Source of the DNA: Parabacteroides goldsteinii
GTDB lineage: Bacteria; Bacteroidota; Bacteroidia; Bacteroidales; Tannerellaceae
Length of the DNA: 64,000 nt
Assembly: GCF_015550595.1 (NCBI RefSeq)
Contig: NZ_JADNBB010000011.1
Span: 54,579-118,578, forward strand
Reading direction: 5' to 3'
Below the pieces are notes generated by a model. That model saw nothing but the letters and a program-made list of their open reading frames with translations. It was not told the origin of the DNA and made no database searches. Position numbers and translations under genes: made by a program. Below are positions 1-8,396 of this stretch, piece by piece. Each line of letters starts with the position of its first letter. Position 1 is the first letter of the stretch.

Positions 1-1412
1 GAAACCATCACATAACCATTGTTCGCTTTCAGGCTCTGAGATGTCTTATAAGATATTGTCGTATTGTTCTGGGCTTTCGACTCGGTGGCCTCTTTGTCTC
101 CTCCGGCAAAAATAGAGAGATAAGAACCGTAATAAGGCAAATAAGCATTACCGATTGTAGCATTGACTTGTGCATCTGCTTTTTCCGGAGAGACGGCAAG
201 GCTAACCTTATAATTGATATGTGTTGATGGGCTGTTGACTGCTACAGGTGTTCCTGCGTTTGTCATGCTTATAACCGGAGTTGCATCGTTCCAACCTGTT
301 GCCGCCATTTTATTGGATATAGGCGACATGATATATTGTTTACCGTCTACATTGGCTAAAACCAACAATCCGCTTATTGCGCTCAATCCACAACTGGCCG
401 GATCGGCTTTTACGCGATAAGCAGCAGCAGCTTCGGCTTTGATGCCGGCAGCATTCAACAGACCATTCAGTAAATTTGCCTTTTCAGCTTCCGTTCCATA
501 AGCGGAATAGATTATATCGTTGGATGAACGGATTTTGTATCCGGCATCCTGCAATGAAAGTTTGCTATAACCCAGGTTCTCGTTTACATGTTTCAGTATC
601 GCTTGCAACTTTTCCGTATCATTTTTCTTTCCTTCTGTAATATTTTCGGCGATGGCTGTTAGTTGAACATCGTTTGCCGGAGTAAATTGTGTATACAGGG
701 CTTTCAAAGCATCCCCGTTGGATGCATAAGTAGAAGCTGTGAGGAAAGGAACATCACCATTTGCTGTTGATACGAACGGATCACGGGAAGATGCCGGAAG
801 ATTATTAAGTCTCCAGGTAATAGTTTTCATGCCGTTAACAGTAGAAACAGCAGGCTTTGTATTGTAATTCTGCAAAGTGTAGAATAACGGCTTGCTTTCG
901 GGAATCGACAGGCTGACCGTATATTCTTTTACGGGAGAAGTCTGCAACAACTCGTCATAGATATCCAATTCCGGCAGATAACCCGGTTTAGAAGTTAATG
1001 TATAATCCAGATAAATGGTGGCACCCAGTTCCAGACCGGTATGGACAACGACCATTTCTTTCAGATTATTGTAGGCTGGTGCGTCCGCAGCAGTACGAGG
1101 AAGAACCTCTACAAATGCATTATCGGGAGTTTTTACGATATTCCCGTCTTTCTGTTTTGTATAAGAAGAATTGATCTTCAATACCTGATAGTCTGGGTTA
1201 TAGACGATAAAACTTTCCCCGTAAGTACCATTCATGGCAGTATGGGTGAAGAGTGTGAGCTCCATATTGTAACGGAACTCCTGGCTTCCGTCTGCATTCA
1301 GTGTATATGTTTTCGACAGCTTCTTGTATTCGGCTTCCGATGCGGCGAATACAGATGCCGTAAGAGCCAATAGACAAAGAAGCAGCGTAAATTTATTTAT
1401 TATATTAGTCAT
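1..1412 (-). CDS. DUF3857-type secreted protein, C-terminus beyond window
   Basis: Partial gene: the frame is open to the left window edge. The start is the ATG at 1412, followed by a clear signal peptide (hydrophobic LLLCLLALTASVFA). The N-terminal half resembles DUF3857, the beta-rich domain that precedes transglutaminase-like domains in secreted Bacteroidetes proteins. A transglutaminase-like fold seems to follow, but where active relatives have a G-x-C-K-D motif this protein reads YGTEAEKANLL, so the catalytic cysteine appears lost. The start lies 6 bp past the stop of the upstream DUF3857/transglutaminase gene, so the two are probably co-transcribed. I infer a catalytically dead partner or paralogue of that neighbour; substrate unknown. 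Confidence 0.8.
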   Translation of the reverse strand, partial: MTNIINKFTLLLCLLALTASVFAASEAEYKKLSKTYTLNADGSQEFRYNMELTLFTHTAMNGTYGESFIVYNPDYQVLKINSSYTKQKDGNIVKTPDNAFVEVLPRTAADAPAYNNLKEMVVVHTGLELGATIYLDYTLTSKPGYLPELDIYDELLQTSPVKEYTVSLSIPESKPLFYTLQNYNTKPAVSTVNGMKTITWRLNNLPASSRDPFVSTANGDVPFLTASTYASNGDALKALYTQFTPANDVQLTAIAENITEGKKNDTEKLQAILKHVNENLGYSKLSLQDAGYKIRSSNDIIYSAYGTEAEKANLLNGLLNAAGIKAEAAAAYRVKADPASCGLSAISGLLVLANVDGKQYIMSPISNKMAATGWNDATPVISMTNAGTPVAVNSPSTHINYKVSLAVSPEKADAQVNATIGNAYLPYYGSYLSIFAGGDKEATESKAQNNTTISYKTSQSLKANNGYVMV

Positions 1413-1418
1413 TGTCTT

Positions 1419-3383
1419 TTACTTTTTAATAATTAGATAATCACCGAAACCTTTATGTGCATTGACTGCTGAACGGAAACCATCCCAGTCGGCAGCTTCA
1501 TATACACGTTTTTTCAGAGCCAGTTTCTGGCTGATTGTTATCTTATCACCATCCTGACGCAGTGAACCTTCAAAATCGGCTGCATCACTTTGTTTACTGT
1601 CTTGTTTAGCTTCATTCAGCAGGGTATAACCTTTCGGGAGCTGAATGGTTTCGTCCAGTTCTACCAGGCGTGAGCAGGCATCTTTGAAACCATACTGGCG
1701 CTCTGCCAGATCGGTATTGATACGGAGGTAGCTCTTTACCTGGTTGTAGAGATTGTTCATAACCATCGGCTTGAATACCAACTCTTCTTTTCCTGGTATA
1801 GCATATTCCGGTATTTCATAACGAAATGTGATCTTGATAGGAGCAGCTTGATAATCTTTCGGGTCTTTACCATAATCGACACTGATCAGGCGTGCTTTGG
1901 GAGATACATTCAATAACTGGCTTTCGAGCATGTTTTTCCATTGTGACTGCCAGCCACGGGTGAACATTCCACGAATATTGCTGTCTGATTGTCCTTCAGC
2001 CGTGATCGTGAATTGTCCGGTCAGTGTTCCTTTAGCATCCAATTTATTATTTGCTTTGATGCGTAAGTAATGGTTTTCGGGAGCGGAAACCGGAGTCAGG
2101 CAAAGGTCTGATCCTTCGGGAACTCCCGGTAGATAGTTTTGTTGTTGCTCGGCACTGCTCCATAATTCTCGGCAGAAAGGGACCCAGGTCGGGTCGAGCG
2201 GCATATAAGTTCCGCTGGAAAGTTTAACGACAGCTACACAATGGTTGAAATGGTCGGCGGGGATACTTTCTACCCGGCTTCCTGCCATTGTCATAGCCGG
2301 ATAGGCTTCGAAGCCTGCCATACGGAGGAAGGAGATCAGTGTACCGGCTATATCTTTACATACGCCGCAACGATCGGTATAGTTCATTTTTGTATTATGA
2401 AGGGTATAGCCTTCACCTTTCCCCATAGAGATACCGGAATACCGGATATTGTCGGCTACCCAGTGGGTGAGAACAGCAATCTTTTCCATTTCTGTTTTCT
2501 TTCCTTTGATCAGTTCGTCCACTTTCTTCTGGGCTTCCGGCAGTGGAGCAAAGCTTCCGTAGTCTTCGTTAACTTTATTGAACCATAAGGATTTATCCTG
2601 CCATTTCGGTGTGGACGACATCATTAGTTTAGGGGCAGCATCGAACAGGTCGACCATATTCGGTTCACGTTTGGCCGGCATTACGTCGTTTGTTGAGAAG
2701 GTGTAGGCTTTCCGGCCGTCTTCGTAGCGCATGGAGGAAGCACAGTCGCCCTGATAGAACTGGAACTGCATTTCTTTTTCCATCGGGATAGATACTTTGT
2801 ATACTTTACGAACAGTCGGTTCTGTTACCCAGAAAGGTACGATGTCGTAGAACTGTCCGCGCATAGGAGGGATGAAGCGTGATTCGTCGTCGCCACCATC
2901 TGCCAGCAATGCATAAGTAAAACCTTTCTTATCGATTTCGTATTCAATAATATCACCGGGGTTTAGTTGGCCTACTTCCAGCATGATCTGGCGGGCTCCC
3001 CAATAGATGGCACGGGCAGGAGCTGCATAGTCACAGGCCTGGGTAACATCCAGATTGACCACATCACCATTGGCACGATACACCGTGGCCCTTTTGAACC
3101 GGGCAAAAGCAGTCAACGGATCGTAATCGTATTTGATGATGCGGTTACTGACAGCTCCCCGGGGTGTTTGAATCTTGATTGTTTTGCAGACCGAAAATGA
3201 ACCGGAACCGGTTGGTTGCACGGTTACAGAAGTACTGTCCAGCAGGTTTACGCAATCGTATCCGGCGTAAACCTCCGGCTTTTGAAGCGTCGGGTCCGGT
3301 GCGAACCGACAACTTTCTCCACTCTGTCCGTAGGCAGACGAGAGGGCTAGAAATGATAATACGGTAAGTGTAAAATACCTCAT
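1419..3383 (-). CDS. DUF3857 and transglutaminase-like domain protein
   Basis: 654 residues with an N-terminal signal peptide (cleavage likely near residue 20), so exported to the periplasm or cell surface. DUF3857 spans roughly residues 60-200. A transglutaminase-like cysteine peptidase fold follows, with candidate triad C342 (in RCGVCKD), H378 or H381 (DHFNHC) and D397 (PLDPTW). The C-terminal third is beta-rich. Such proteins are common in Bacteroidetes but their substrates are mostly unknown. It begins 23 bp past the stop of the menC-menE fusion on the same strand, so it probably rides on the menaquinone transcript, though nothing in it suggests a role in that pathway. Confidence 0.85.
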   Translation of the reverse strand: MRYFTLTVLSFLALSSAYGQSGESCRFAPDPTLQKPEVYAGYDCVNLLDSTSVTVQPTGSGSFSVCKTIKIQTPRGAVSNRIIKYDYDPLTAFARFKRATVYRANGDVVNLDVTQACDYAAPARAIYWGARQIMLEVGQLNPGDIIEYEIDKKGFTYALLADGGDDESRFIPPMRGQFYDIVPFWVTEPTVRKVYKVSIPMEKEMQFQFYQGDCASSMRYEDGRKAYTFSTNDVMPAKREPNMVDLFDAAPKLMMSSTPKWQDKSLWFNKVNEDYGSFAPLPEAQKKVDELIKGKKTEMEKIAVLTHWVADNIRYSGISMGKGEGYTLHNTKMNYTDRCGVCKDIAGTLISFLRMAGFEAYPAMTMAGSRVESIPADHFNHCVAVVKLSSGTYMPLDPTWVPFCRELWSSAEQQQNYLPGVPEGSDLCLTPVSAPENHYLRIKANNKLDAKGTLTGQFTITAEGQSDSNIRGMFTRGWQSQWKNMLESQLLNVSPKARLISVDYGKDPKDYQAAPIKITFRYEIPEYAIPGKEELVFKPMVMNNLYNQVKSYLRINTDLAERQYGFKDACSRLVELDETIQLPKGYTLLNEAKQDSKQSDAADFEGSLRQDGDKITISQKLALKKRVYEAADWDGFRSAVNAHKGFGDYLIIKK

Positions 3384-3406
3384 AAGTATAATGTTTTAAA
3401 TGATAA

Positions 3407-5578
3407 TCAGATCAGCTTTGCCGCCAACTGGCGACAGGCTTTCCGGTCTGTTTTACCACTTCCGGTAAGTGGGATGGCATCTACCTGCCTGATATATTTA
3501 GGCTGTTGGTATTTGGGCAGAAGGGAGGCAATCCTGTCTGGAAGGCTGTCCGTGTCTGTTGTTTTCTCCACCAATAGCACAATTGCTTCTCCTAATCCCG
3601 GATGTGGAATAGCCGTTATCGCAAAGGTAACGGAAATTATTAAACGAAGAGTTTCTTCTATCGATTCTATTTGTACTTTTATTCCTCCGGTGTTGATGGT
3701 GTTGTCTTTTCTTCCCAGGATGGTAAAAGTTCCGTCTGGATGTATCTCTGCCAGGTCGTTTGTTACCAAGGTGTCATCACAAACCTGTGGCGCTTGGATA
3801 ACCAGTGTTTTTTCGGGCGATAAACATAGTTTTACAGATGAAAAAGGTGTATATGCTGATGAAGCATCCGGACCGTTTAGTTTGCGGAGGGCGATATGCG
3901 ACAAGGTTTCTGTCATTCCATAGGTAGAATAGATCTCATTCGGTAGTTGGCGTATTTCGTCTTCCAGCTCTTTGTTGATAGCTCCGCCACCGACGATTAC
4001 TATTTCTGTCTGGCAAAGGCGTTCTCTTTCTTCCGGAACCTGGAGCGTGTTGAATACCTGCAACGGGATCATTGCAGCGAAACGAAGCGATACCTCTACA
4101 TCTGCCAACGGATGTCCGGATGGTGTACGTAAAATAAGAGTTAATCCGGCAACCAGTGCCCGTACAACTACCATCTTTCCGGCAATATATTGCAAAGGCA
4201 TACAAAGCAGAGCATTATCTCCCTTGCGTAGATTGAGGAAAGAGCAGGTCAGTATGGCACTTTGTATCATTTGTTCTTTACGGACAGTGAACTCTTTCGG
4301 TGTTCCGGTCGAACCGGATGTGTGTACTGTTATGTAAGGGGATTCGTTAAACCAATCGGCCAGGAAGTTATAAAGATCCCGTTGTATTTGGGGCGTGTTG
4401 TCCGGAAGGTTAGAAAGTAATTGCTGTACATTATCTGCATCGCAAATAATTCCGTTTTCTAGATGTAGCTCCTGTTTATTACGGTCTGTAAGAGAGGTGC
4501 TGTAATTTCGCTCCAGAACTTGCTTTAACACATCCTCCTTCCCCTCTGGAGAGGGGAAGGGGTTACTCCATAAACAATCTTTATGAATGGACAAAGGCAT
4601 CTCTACGTTATCTGTAAACAAGGCTCCTGTACCGAGTCCTTGTGGTAGCGGATTATTGAATGTTGCACACCATTGAGCAATAGCATTCAATCCTATATTG
4701 GACTCTAAAGCTGAAGTGATCCACCAACCGATCTTTTGTCTTTCAGCCTCATCTATCCATTCTTGCCCACCACTGATTCCCCCATGTAGAGAGGGCTTCA
4801 GGATAATATATTGCGGTTTGATTACAGATAAAAGTTCTTTCTTTCCTTGTAGGGTATTGCAGCCTATCAATTCTTCGTCCAATGCAATGGGTAATGGTGT
4901 TTCGGCCGTAAGTTTAGCCATTTCTTCCCATTGTCCCGCACGTATAGGTTGCTCGATAGAATGTAAATTCAGTTCAGCAAGCTTATGTAGTTTGTTTAAT
5001 GCATCTGTAGGAGAGAAAGCTCCGTTAGCATCCACACGCAGTTCGATTTCTTCAGCAGAGAAGTGTGCACGGATATGCTTTAATAAAGCCAATTCTTCCT
5101 CAAAGTTGATAGCTCCGATCTTCAGCTTGATACAACGAAAACCGGATTGCATTTTCGTTTCGATCTGTTCCAGCATCTTTTTATAATCACCCATCCAGAT
5201 CAGGCCGTTAATGGGAATACCAGCTTCACCTCGTGAAAAGGGTGTATTCCATAAAGCGAAGCTTCCGGTATGAAAATGCCGGAAGGCTGTTTCCAGTCCG
5301 AACAATATAGAAGGATATGGACGGAGAATTTCGGTGTCCGGACCATTGTTTATCTCCGTCTGCCGACAAATCTCCGTAAGTAAATGTTCATAATCCGGTA
5401 GATCGTCGCAACTTAATTTAGGTAATGGGGCACATTCCCCAATACCATATCGTCCGGGAACTTCATCTGATGTTAGAAGAAGATACCAGCTTTTGCGCGT
5501 GATGTAAGTTCCCCGGGAAGTTCCTGCCGGTTGTTTGAAGTGTAAAACTTTCGGTATAATTTGTATGTGATAGGACAT
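3407..5578 (-). CDS. menC-menE: o-succinylbenzoate synthase / o-succinylbenzoate-CoA ligase fusion
   Basis: 723 residues joining two consecutive menaquinone enzymes. Residues 1 to about 335 are MenC, an enolase-superfamily dehydratase making o-succinylbenzoate from SHCHC: K151-x-K153 motif, metal ligands D183, E209 and D234, and a lysine near 261. Residues about 375-723 are a short MenE, an acyl-adenylate ligase: SGSTGTPK at 421-428, YGMTET, GRKDNTINTGG and a C-terminal GSGKTDR catalytic lysine. The linker (339-348, NPFPSPEGKE) is encoded by a REP-like palindrome at 4537-4560. The two enzymes are separate proteins in many bacteria. The gene starts 6 bp after menB stops, so it belongs to the menD-menB operon. 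Confidence 0.93.
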   Translation of the reverse strand: MSYHIQIIPKVLHFKQPAGTSRGTYITRKSWYLLLTSDEVPGRYGIGECAPLPKLSCDDLPDYEHLLTEICRQTEINNGPDTEILRPYPSILFGLETAFRHFHTGSFALWNTPFSRGEAGIPINGLIWMGDYKKMLEQIETKMQSGFRCIKLKIGAINFEEELALLKHIRAHFSAEEIELRVDANGAFSPTDALNKLHKLAELNLHSIEQPIRAGQWEEMAKLTAETPLPIALDEELIGCNTLQGKKELLSVIKPQYIILKPSLHGGISGGQEWIDEAERQKIGWWITSALESNIGLNAIAQWCATFNNPLPQGLGTGALFTDNVEMPLSIHKDCLWSNPFPSPEGKEDVLKQVLERNYSTSLTDRNKQELHLENGIICDADNVQQLLSNLPDNTPQIQRDLYNFLADWFNESPYITVHTSGSTGTPKEFTVRKEQMIQSAILTCSFLNLRKGDNALLCMPLQYIAGKMVVVRALVAGLTLILRTPSGHPLADVEVSLRFAAMIPLQVFNTLQVPEERERLCQTEIVIVGGGAINKELEDEIRQLPNEIYSTYGMTETLSHIALRKLNGPDASSAYTPFSSVKLCLSPEKTLVIQAPQVCDDTLVTNDLAEIHPDGTFTILGRKDNTINTGGIKVQIESIEETLRLIISVTFAITAIPHPGLGEAIVLLVEKTTDTDSLPDRIASLLPKYQQPKYIRQVDAIPLTGSGKTDRKACRQLAAKLI
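4537..4560. repeat. REP-like palindrome inside the menC-menE linker
   Basis: A 24-bp near-perfect palindrome (CCTTCCCCTC and GAGGGGAAGG around a TGGA centre) next to GGTTACTCC. On the minus strand it reads AGTAAC, a pyrimidine-rich tract and a CCCCTC/GAGGGG hairpin. That is the same order as the intergenic copies at 45127-45240 and 63488-63535, so this looks like a half copy of that family sitting in frame within a coding sequence. Confidence 0.7.
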
Positions 5579-5584
5579 CGTTGA

Positions 5585-6409
5585 TTACGGAAATTTAGGA
5601 TAATCTTCAAACCGTGGGCGGCGCTTTTCAAGGAATGCTTTGCCACCTTCCTGAGCTTCGTCTGTCATGTAATAAAGCATGGTTGCATCACCGGCCAATT
5701 CCTGTATACCGGCTTGTCCGTCCAGTTCTGCATTCAGACCGGCTTTGATCATACGGAGGGCGAGCGGGCTATGCATCATCATGGTTTCAGACCATTCTAC
5801 GTATTCGTCTTCTAGTTTGTCCAAGGGGACAACTTTGTTCACCAATCCCATTTCAAGCGCTTCTTGTGCATTGTATTTCCTGCAAAGGAACCAGATTTCG
5901 CGTGCTTTCTTCTGTCCCACGATACGGGCCAGGTAAGAGGAACCGAAACCGGCATCAAAACTACCTACGCGAGGACCTGTCTGTCCGAAGATCGCATTCT
6001 CGGAAGCAATCGTCAAGTCGCAAACGACATGCAACACATGGCCACCACCGATGGCAAAACCATTGACTGCCGCGATAACCGGTTTTGGCATCGAACGAAT
6101 CTGTTTTTGTACATCGAGTACATTCAGCCGGGCAACCCCGTCTTTACCGATATAACCGCCATGACCTTTTACATTCATATCGCCTCCGGCACAGAAAGCT
6201 GTGTCGCCTGCACCAGTCAGTACGATTACACAAATATCCGGACGTTCACGACAAATATAGAGAGCATCGCTCATTTCGGTTGTCGTAGTAGGAGTGAAGG
6301 CGTTGCGATAACGTTCGCGGTTAATCGTGATGCGGGCAATCCCTTTATAGAAATCAAACAGAATATCTTCATATTCCTTTATTGTAGTCCATTCTCTTGT
6401 AGTTGACAT
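5585..6409 (-). CDS. menB: 1,4-dihydroxy-2-naphthoyl-CoA synthase
   Basis: 274 residues, a crotonase-superfamily enzyme that cyclises o-succinylbenzoyl-CoA to DHNA-CoA in the cytoplasm. Family hallmarks are visible: [11 protein letters not shown] (oxyanion-hole loop with the bicarbonate-site style), [20 protein letters not shown], and [22 protein letters not shown], which is highly specific to MenB over other crotonases. The length is normal for the family. Its ATG lies 1 bp from the end of menD and its stop 6 bp from the menC-menE fusion, so all three are translated from one message in pathway-related order. Confidence 0.97.
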   Translation of the reverse strand: MSTTREWTTIKEYEDILFDFYKGIARITINRERYRNAFTPTTTTEMSDALYICRERPDICVIVLTGAGDTAFCAGGDMNVKGHGGYIGKDGVARLNVLDVQKQIRSMPKPVIAAVNGFAIGGGHVLHVVCDLTIASENAIFGQTGPRVGSFDAGFGSSYLARIVGQKKAREIWFLCRKYNAQEALEMGLVNKVVPLDKLEDEYVEWSETMMMHSPLALRMIKAGLNAELDGQAGIQELAGDATMLYYMTDEAQEGGKAFLEKRRPRFEDYPKFP

Positions 6410-6410
6410 A

Positions 6411-8078
6411 TTATTTTTGCTTTAATTGATGATAATATTCTTTCAATAGACGAACGTCTTCATCTTTGTCGGTGAAAACCTCCATCAATATCGGTTGATT
6501 GACAGGATTGGGATCTGTGAAAATTTTCATAGCCTCTTCCAGTTCTTCCGTATTATGTACGCTCTGATAAAGGAAGCCACGTTCAGTTGACCAGCCTTGT
6601 GCAGATGTTTTATGTGTAGCAGTCACATAGCGGTGCGCCTTTTCCGACATAGATAAACCGGGTAAGGCTTGGAAAATCTCGCCTCCACCATTGTTCAGTA
6701 ACAGGATACGCAGGTTGCAGCCGAAGTTACTGTTCCAAAGTGCATTCATATCATAGAAAAAACTAAGATCGCCTATCACGACAAAGTTCAGTTTATCCGA
6801 TGCTACGGCATAGCCGATTGCAGTAGATAGAGAGCCTTCGATACCACTGGTTCCCCGGTTACAACAAACTTCGACCTCTTCCGGTAAAGTAAACAATTGT
6901 GCATAACGAACTGTCGAACTGTTTGCCAGATGTAAGGCTGACGGAGTGGGTAAGGATTTGATCAGTGTACCGATAGCTCCCATTTCGGAATAAGCAAACT
7001 CCGGTTCCGGAAGCCCTTTGGTATTGTTTTCCCATACTCGCGGAAACTCGGTTGTTTTATTTTCTAACAGATAAGCGATCTTCTCGAGAAACTCGAACGG
7101 GTCCATCTCGATTACAGTAGTCATTGAGCCATACAGGTCGGCTATCTCGCCATCGGCCGAAACATGCCAATGCTCTTTAGGCGGATTTTCCCGGAGGAAT
7201 TTCTTCAGACGTTTGGAGACGATGTGTCCTCCATAGGTAATTACCAGCTCGGGTACCATCTTATCTAGTGTATCTTTTGGTAGCGCATAGATTGCAGCAT
7301 CGAAATTTTTGACAGGAATACCGGGTATTGTCTTATTGCTTGTATGTTCGGTCAGCCAGGTGAAATGCTTATAGAGCAATTTCGAGATCTTCTTCTCAAA
7401 CAGATAGATCAGACTCATCTGACCGACAACAATCATGCGTTTATTGTATTTGTTCAACCGTTCGATCAACGTATTATATTCTCTATCGTACACATTTAAT
7501 CCCTGATAGCGAGTGATAACGCGCACTTCCGGCAACTCTGTCGTTGTGAAGCGGAACAGAGGTTCGGAAATCGGAATATTGATATGTACCGGTCCTTTCC
7601 CGTGATGATTTAGTTCCAGTAATGCTTCATTTACTAAACGATTACAATACCATTCGTCTTCATCTGTATGTATCTCCGGTAGGTTAACCGATTTCTTTAC
7701 CAGTGAACCGAAGACACCTGGCTGCGGTAATGTCTGCCCATCCATTTGTCCGATCCAGGCAGCAGGTCTGTCTGCAGAAATGACCACCAGAGGAACTTGC
7801 TGGTAAAAAGCTTCCGCCACGGCTGGGTGTATATTCAACAGGGCCGTACCTGAAGTACAGCAGACTGCTGCCGGCTTTCCTCCATGCAAGGCCAGTCCGA
7901 GTGCAAAGAATCCGGCACTCCGTTCGTCGGTAACGGAATAACAGGAAAAAGACGGATGGTTTGCCAATGTATGAACAATTGGAGAATTACGGCTTCCCGG
8001 ACACAATACGACTTTATTTATATTATGCTCCTTAAGCAAAGCCACTAATTGTTGAATGTTTTTCTTATCGGTGTACAT
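6411..8078 (-). CDS. menD: SEPHCHC synthase (MenD)
   Basis: 555 residues, a thiamine-diphosphate enzyme that adds 2-oxoglutarate-derived succinic semialdehyde to isochorismate, the first committed menaquinone step. The N-terminal region has the MenD signature [10 protein letters not shown] followed by a conserved glutamate ([14 protein letters not shown]). The C-terminal ThDP-binding region carries [16 protein letters not shown] and [14 protein letters not shown] with a downstream NNGGGEIF metal/cofactor loop. It is the first gene of the menD-menB-menCE operon. A -7 box at 8105-8112 sits 27 bp upstream. Confidence 0.96.
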   Translation of the reverse strand: MYTDKKNIQQLVALLKEHNINKVVLCPGSRNSPIVHTLANHPSFSCYSVTDERSAGFFALGLALHGGKPAAVCCTSGTALLNIHPAVAEAFYQQVPLVVISADRPAAWIGQMDGQTLPQPGVFGSLVKKSVNLPEIHTDEDEWYCNRLVNEALLELNHHGKGPVHINIPISEPLFRFTTTELPEVRVITRYQGLNVYDREYNTLIERLNKYNKRMIVVGQMSLIYLFEKKISKLLYKHFTWLTEHTSNKTIPGIPVKNFDAAIYALPKDTLDKMVPELVITYGGHIVSKRLKKFLRENPPKEHWHVSADGEIADLYGSMTTVIEMDPFEFLEKIAYLLENKTTEFPRVWENNTKGLPEPEFAYSEMGAIGTLIKSLPTPSALHLANSSTVRYAQLFTLPEEVEVCCNRGTSGIEGSLSTAIGYAVASDKLNFVVIGDLSFFYDMNALWNSNFGCNLRILLLNNGGGEIFQALPGLSMSEKAHRYVTATHKTSAQGWSTERGFLYQSVHNTEELEEAMKIFTDPNPVNQPILMEVFTDKDEDVRLLKEYYHQLKQK

Positions 8079-8104
8079 ATTCTGTTCTTCCTTAGGTTGA
8101 AATG

Positions 8105-8112
8105 CAAAAGTA
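8105..8112 (-). promoter_or_regulatory. -7 box of the menD operon promoter
   Basis: On the minus strand this reads TACTTTTG, a full match to the Bacteroidetes -7 consensus TAnnTTTG, 27 bp before the menD ATG. No clear -33 TTTG is visible. Confidence 0.55.
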
Positions 8113-8209
8113 GATATAATTTTTCAATTGATGGTTGAGTATTTATATAGAGGAAAGATTAGCCCTGCAAAATAAATTCCCGAAGAGTCCCTACCTGACT
8201 GCCACATCA

Positions 8210-8247
8210 TGTAGAATAGTTCCACATATCTGTGTGGAAATTCTACA
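8210..8247. promoter_or_regulatory. Long interrupted dyad upstream of susC
   Basis: The 318-bp gap between menD and susC is AT-rich and holds an inverted repeat: TGTAGAATAGTTCCACA on the left, TGTGGAAATTCTACA on the right. The arms match except for a 2-nt insertion and are separated by a few bases. It lies about 150 bp before susC and 100 bp beyond the menD promoter box, and has no T-tract. It could be an operator or the stem of a structured leader. Confidence 0.5.
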
Positions 8248-8396
8248 TACCGCTTTATTTTTCCTGATTTTCCTTGAATGATTAATACATTTATTCATTG
8301 CTATTTAGATTTGATTTATTTCTACAATGTTTTTAAGGTACAATTATTGGCATGTATAGAGCAAATAGGTATTTAGTATTTAATAATAATTGATGA

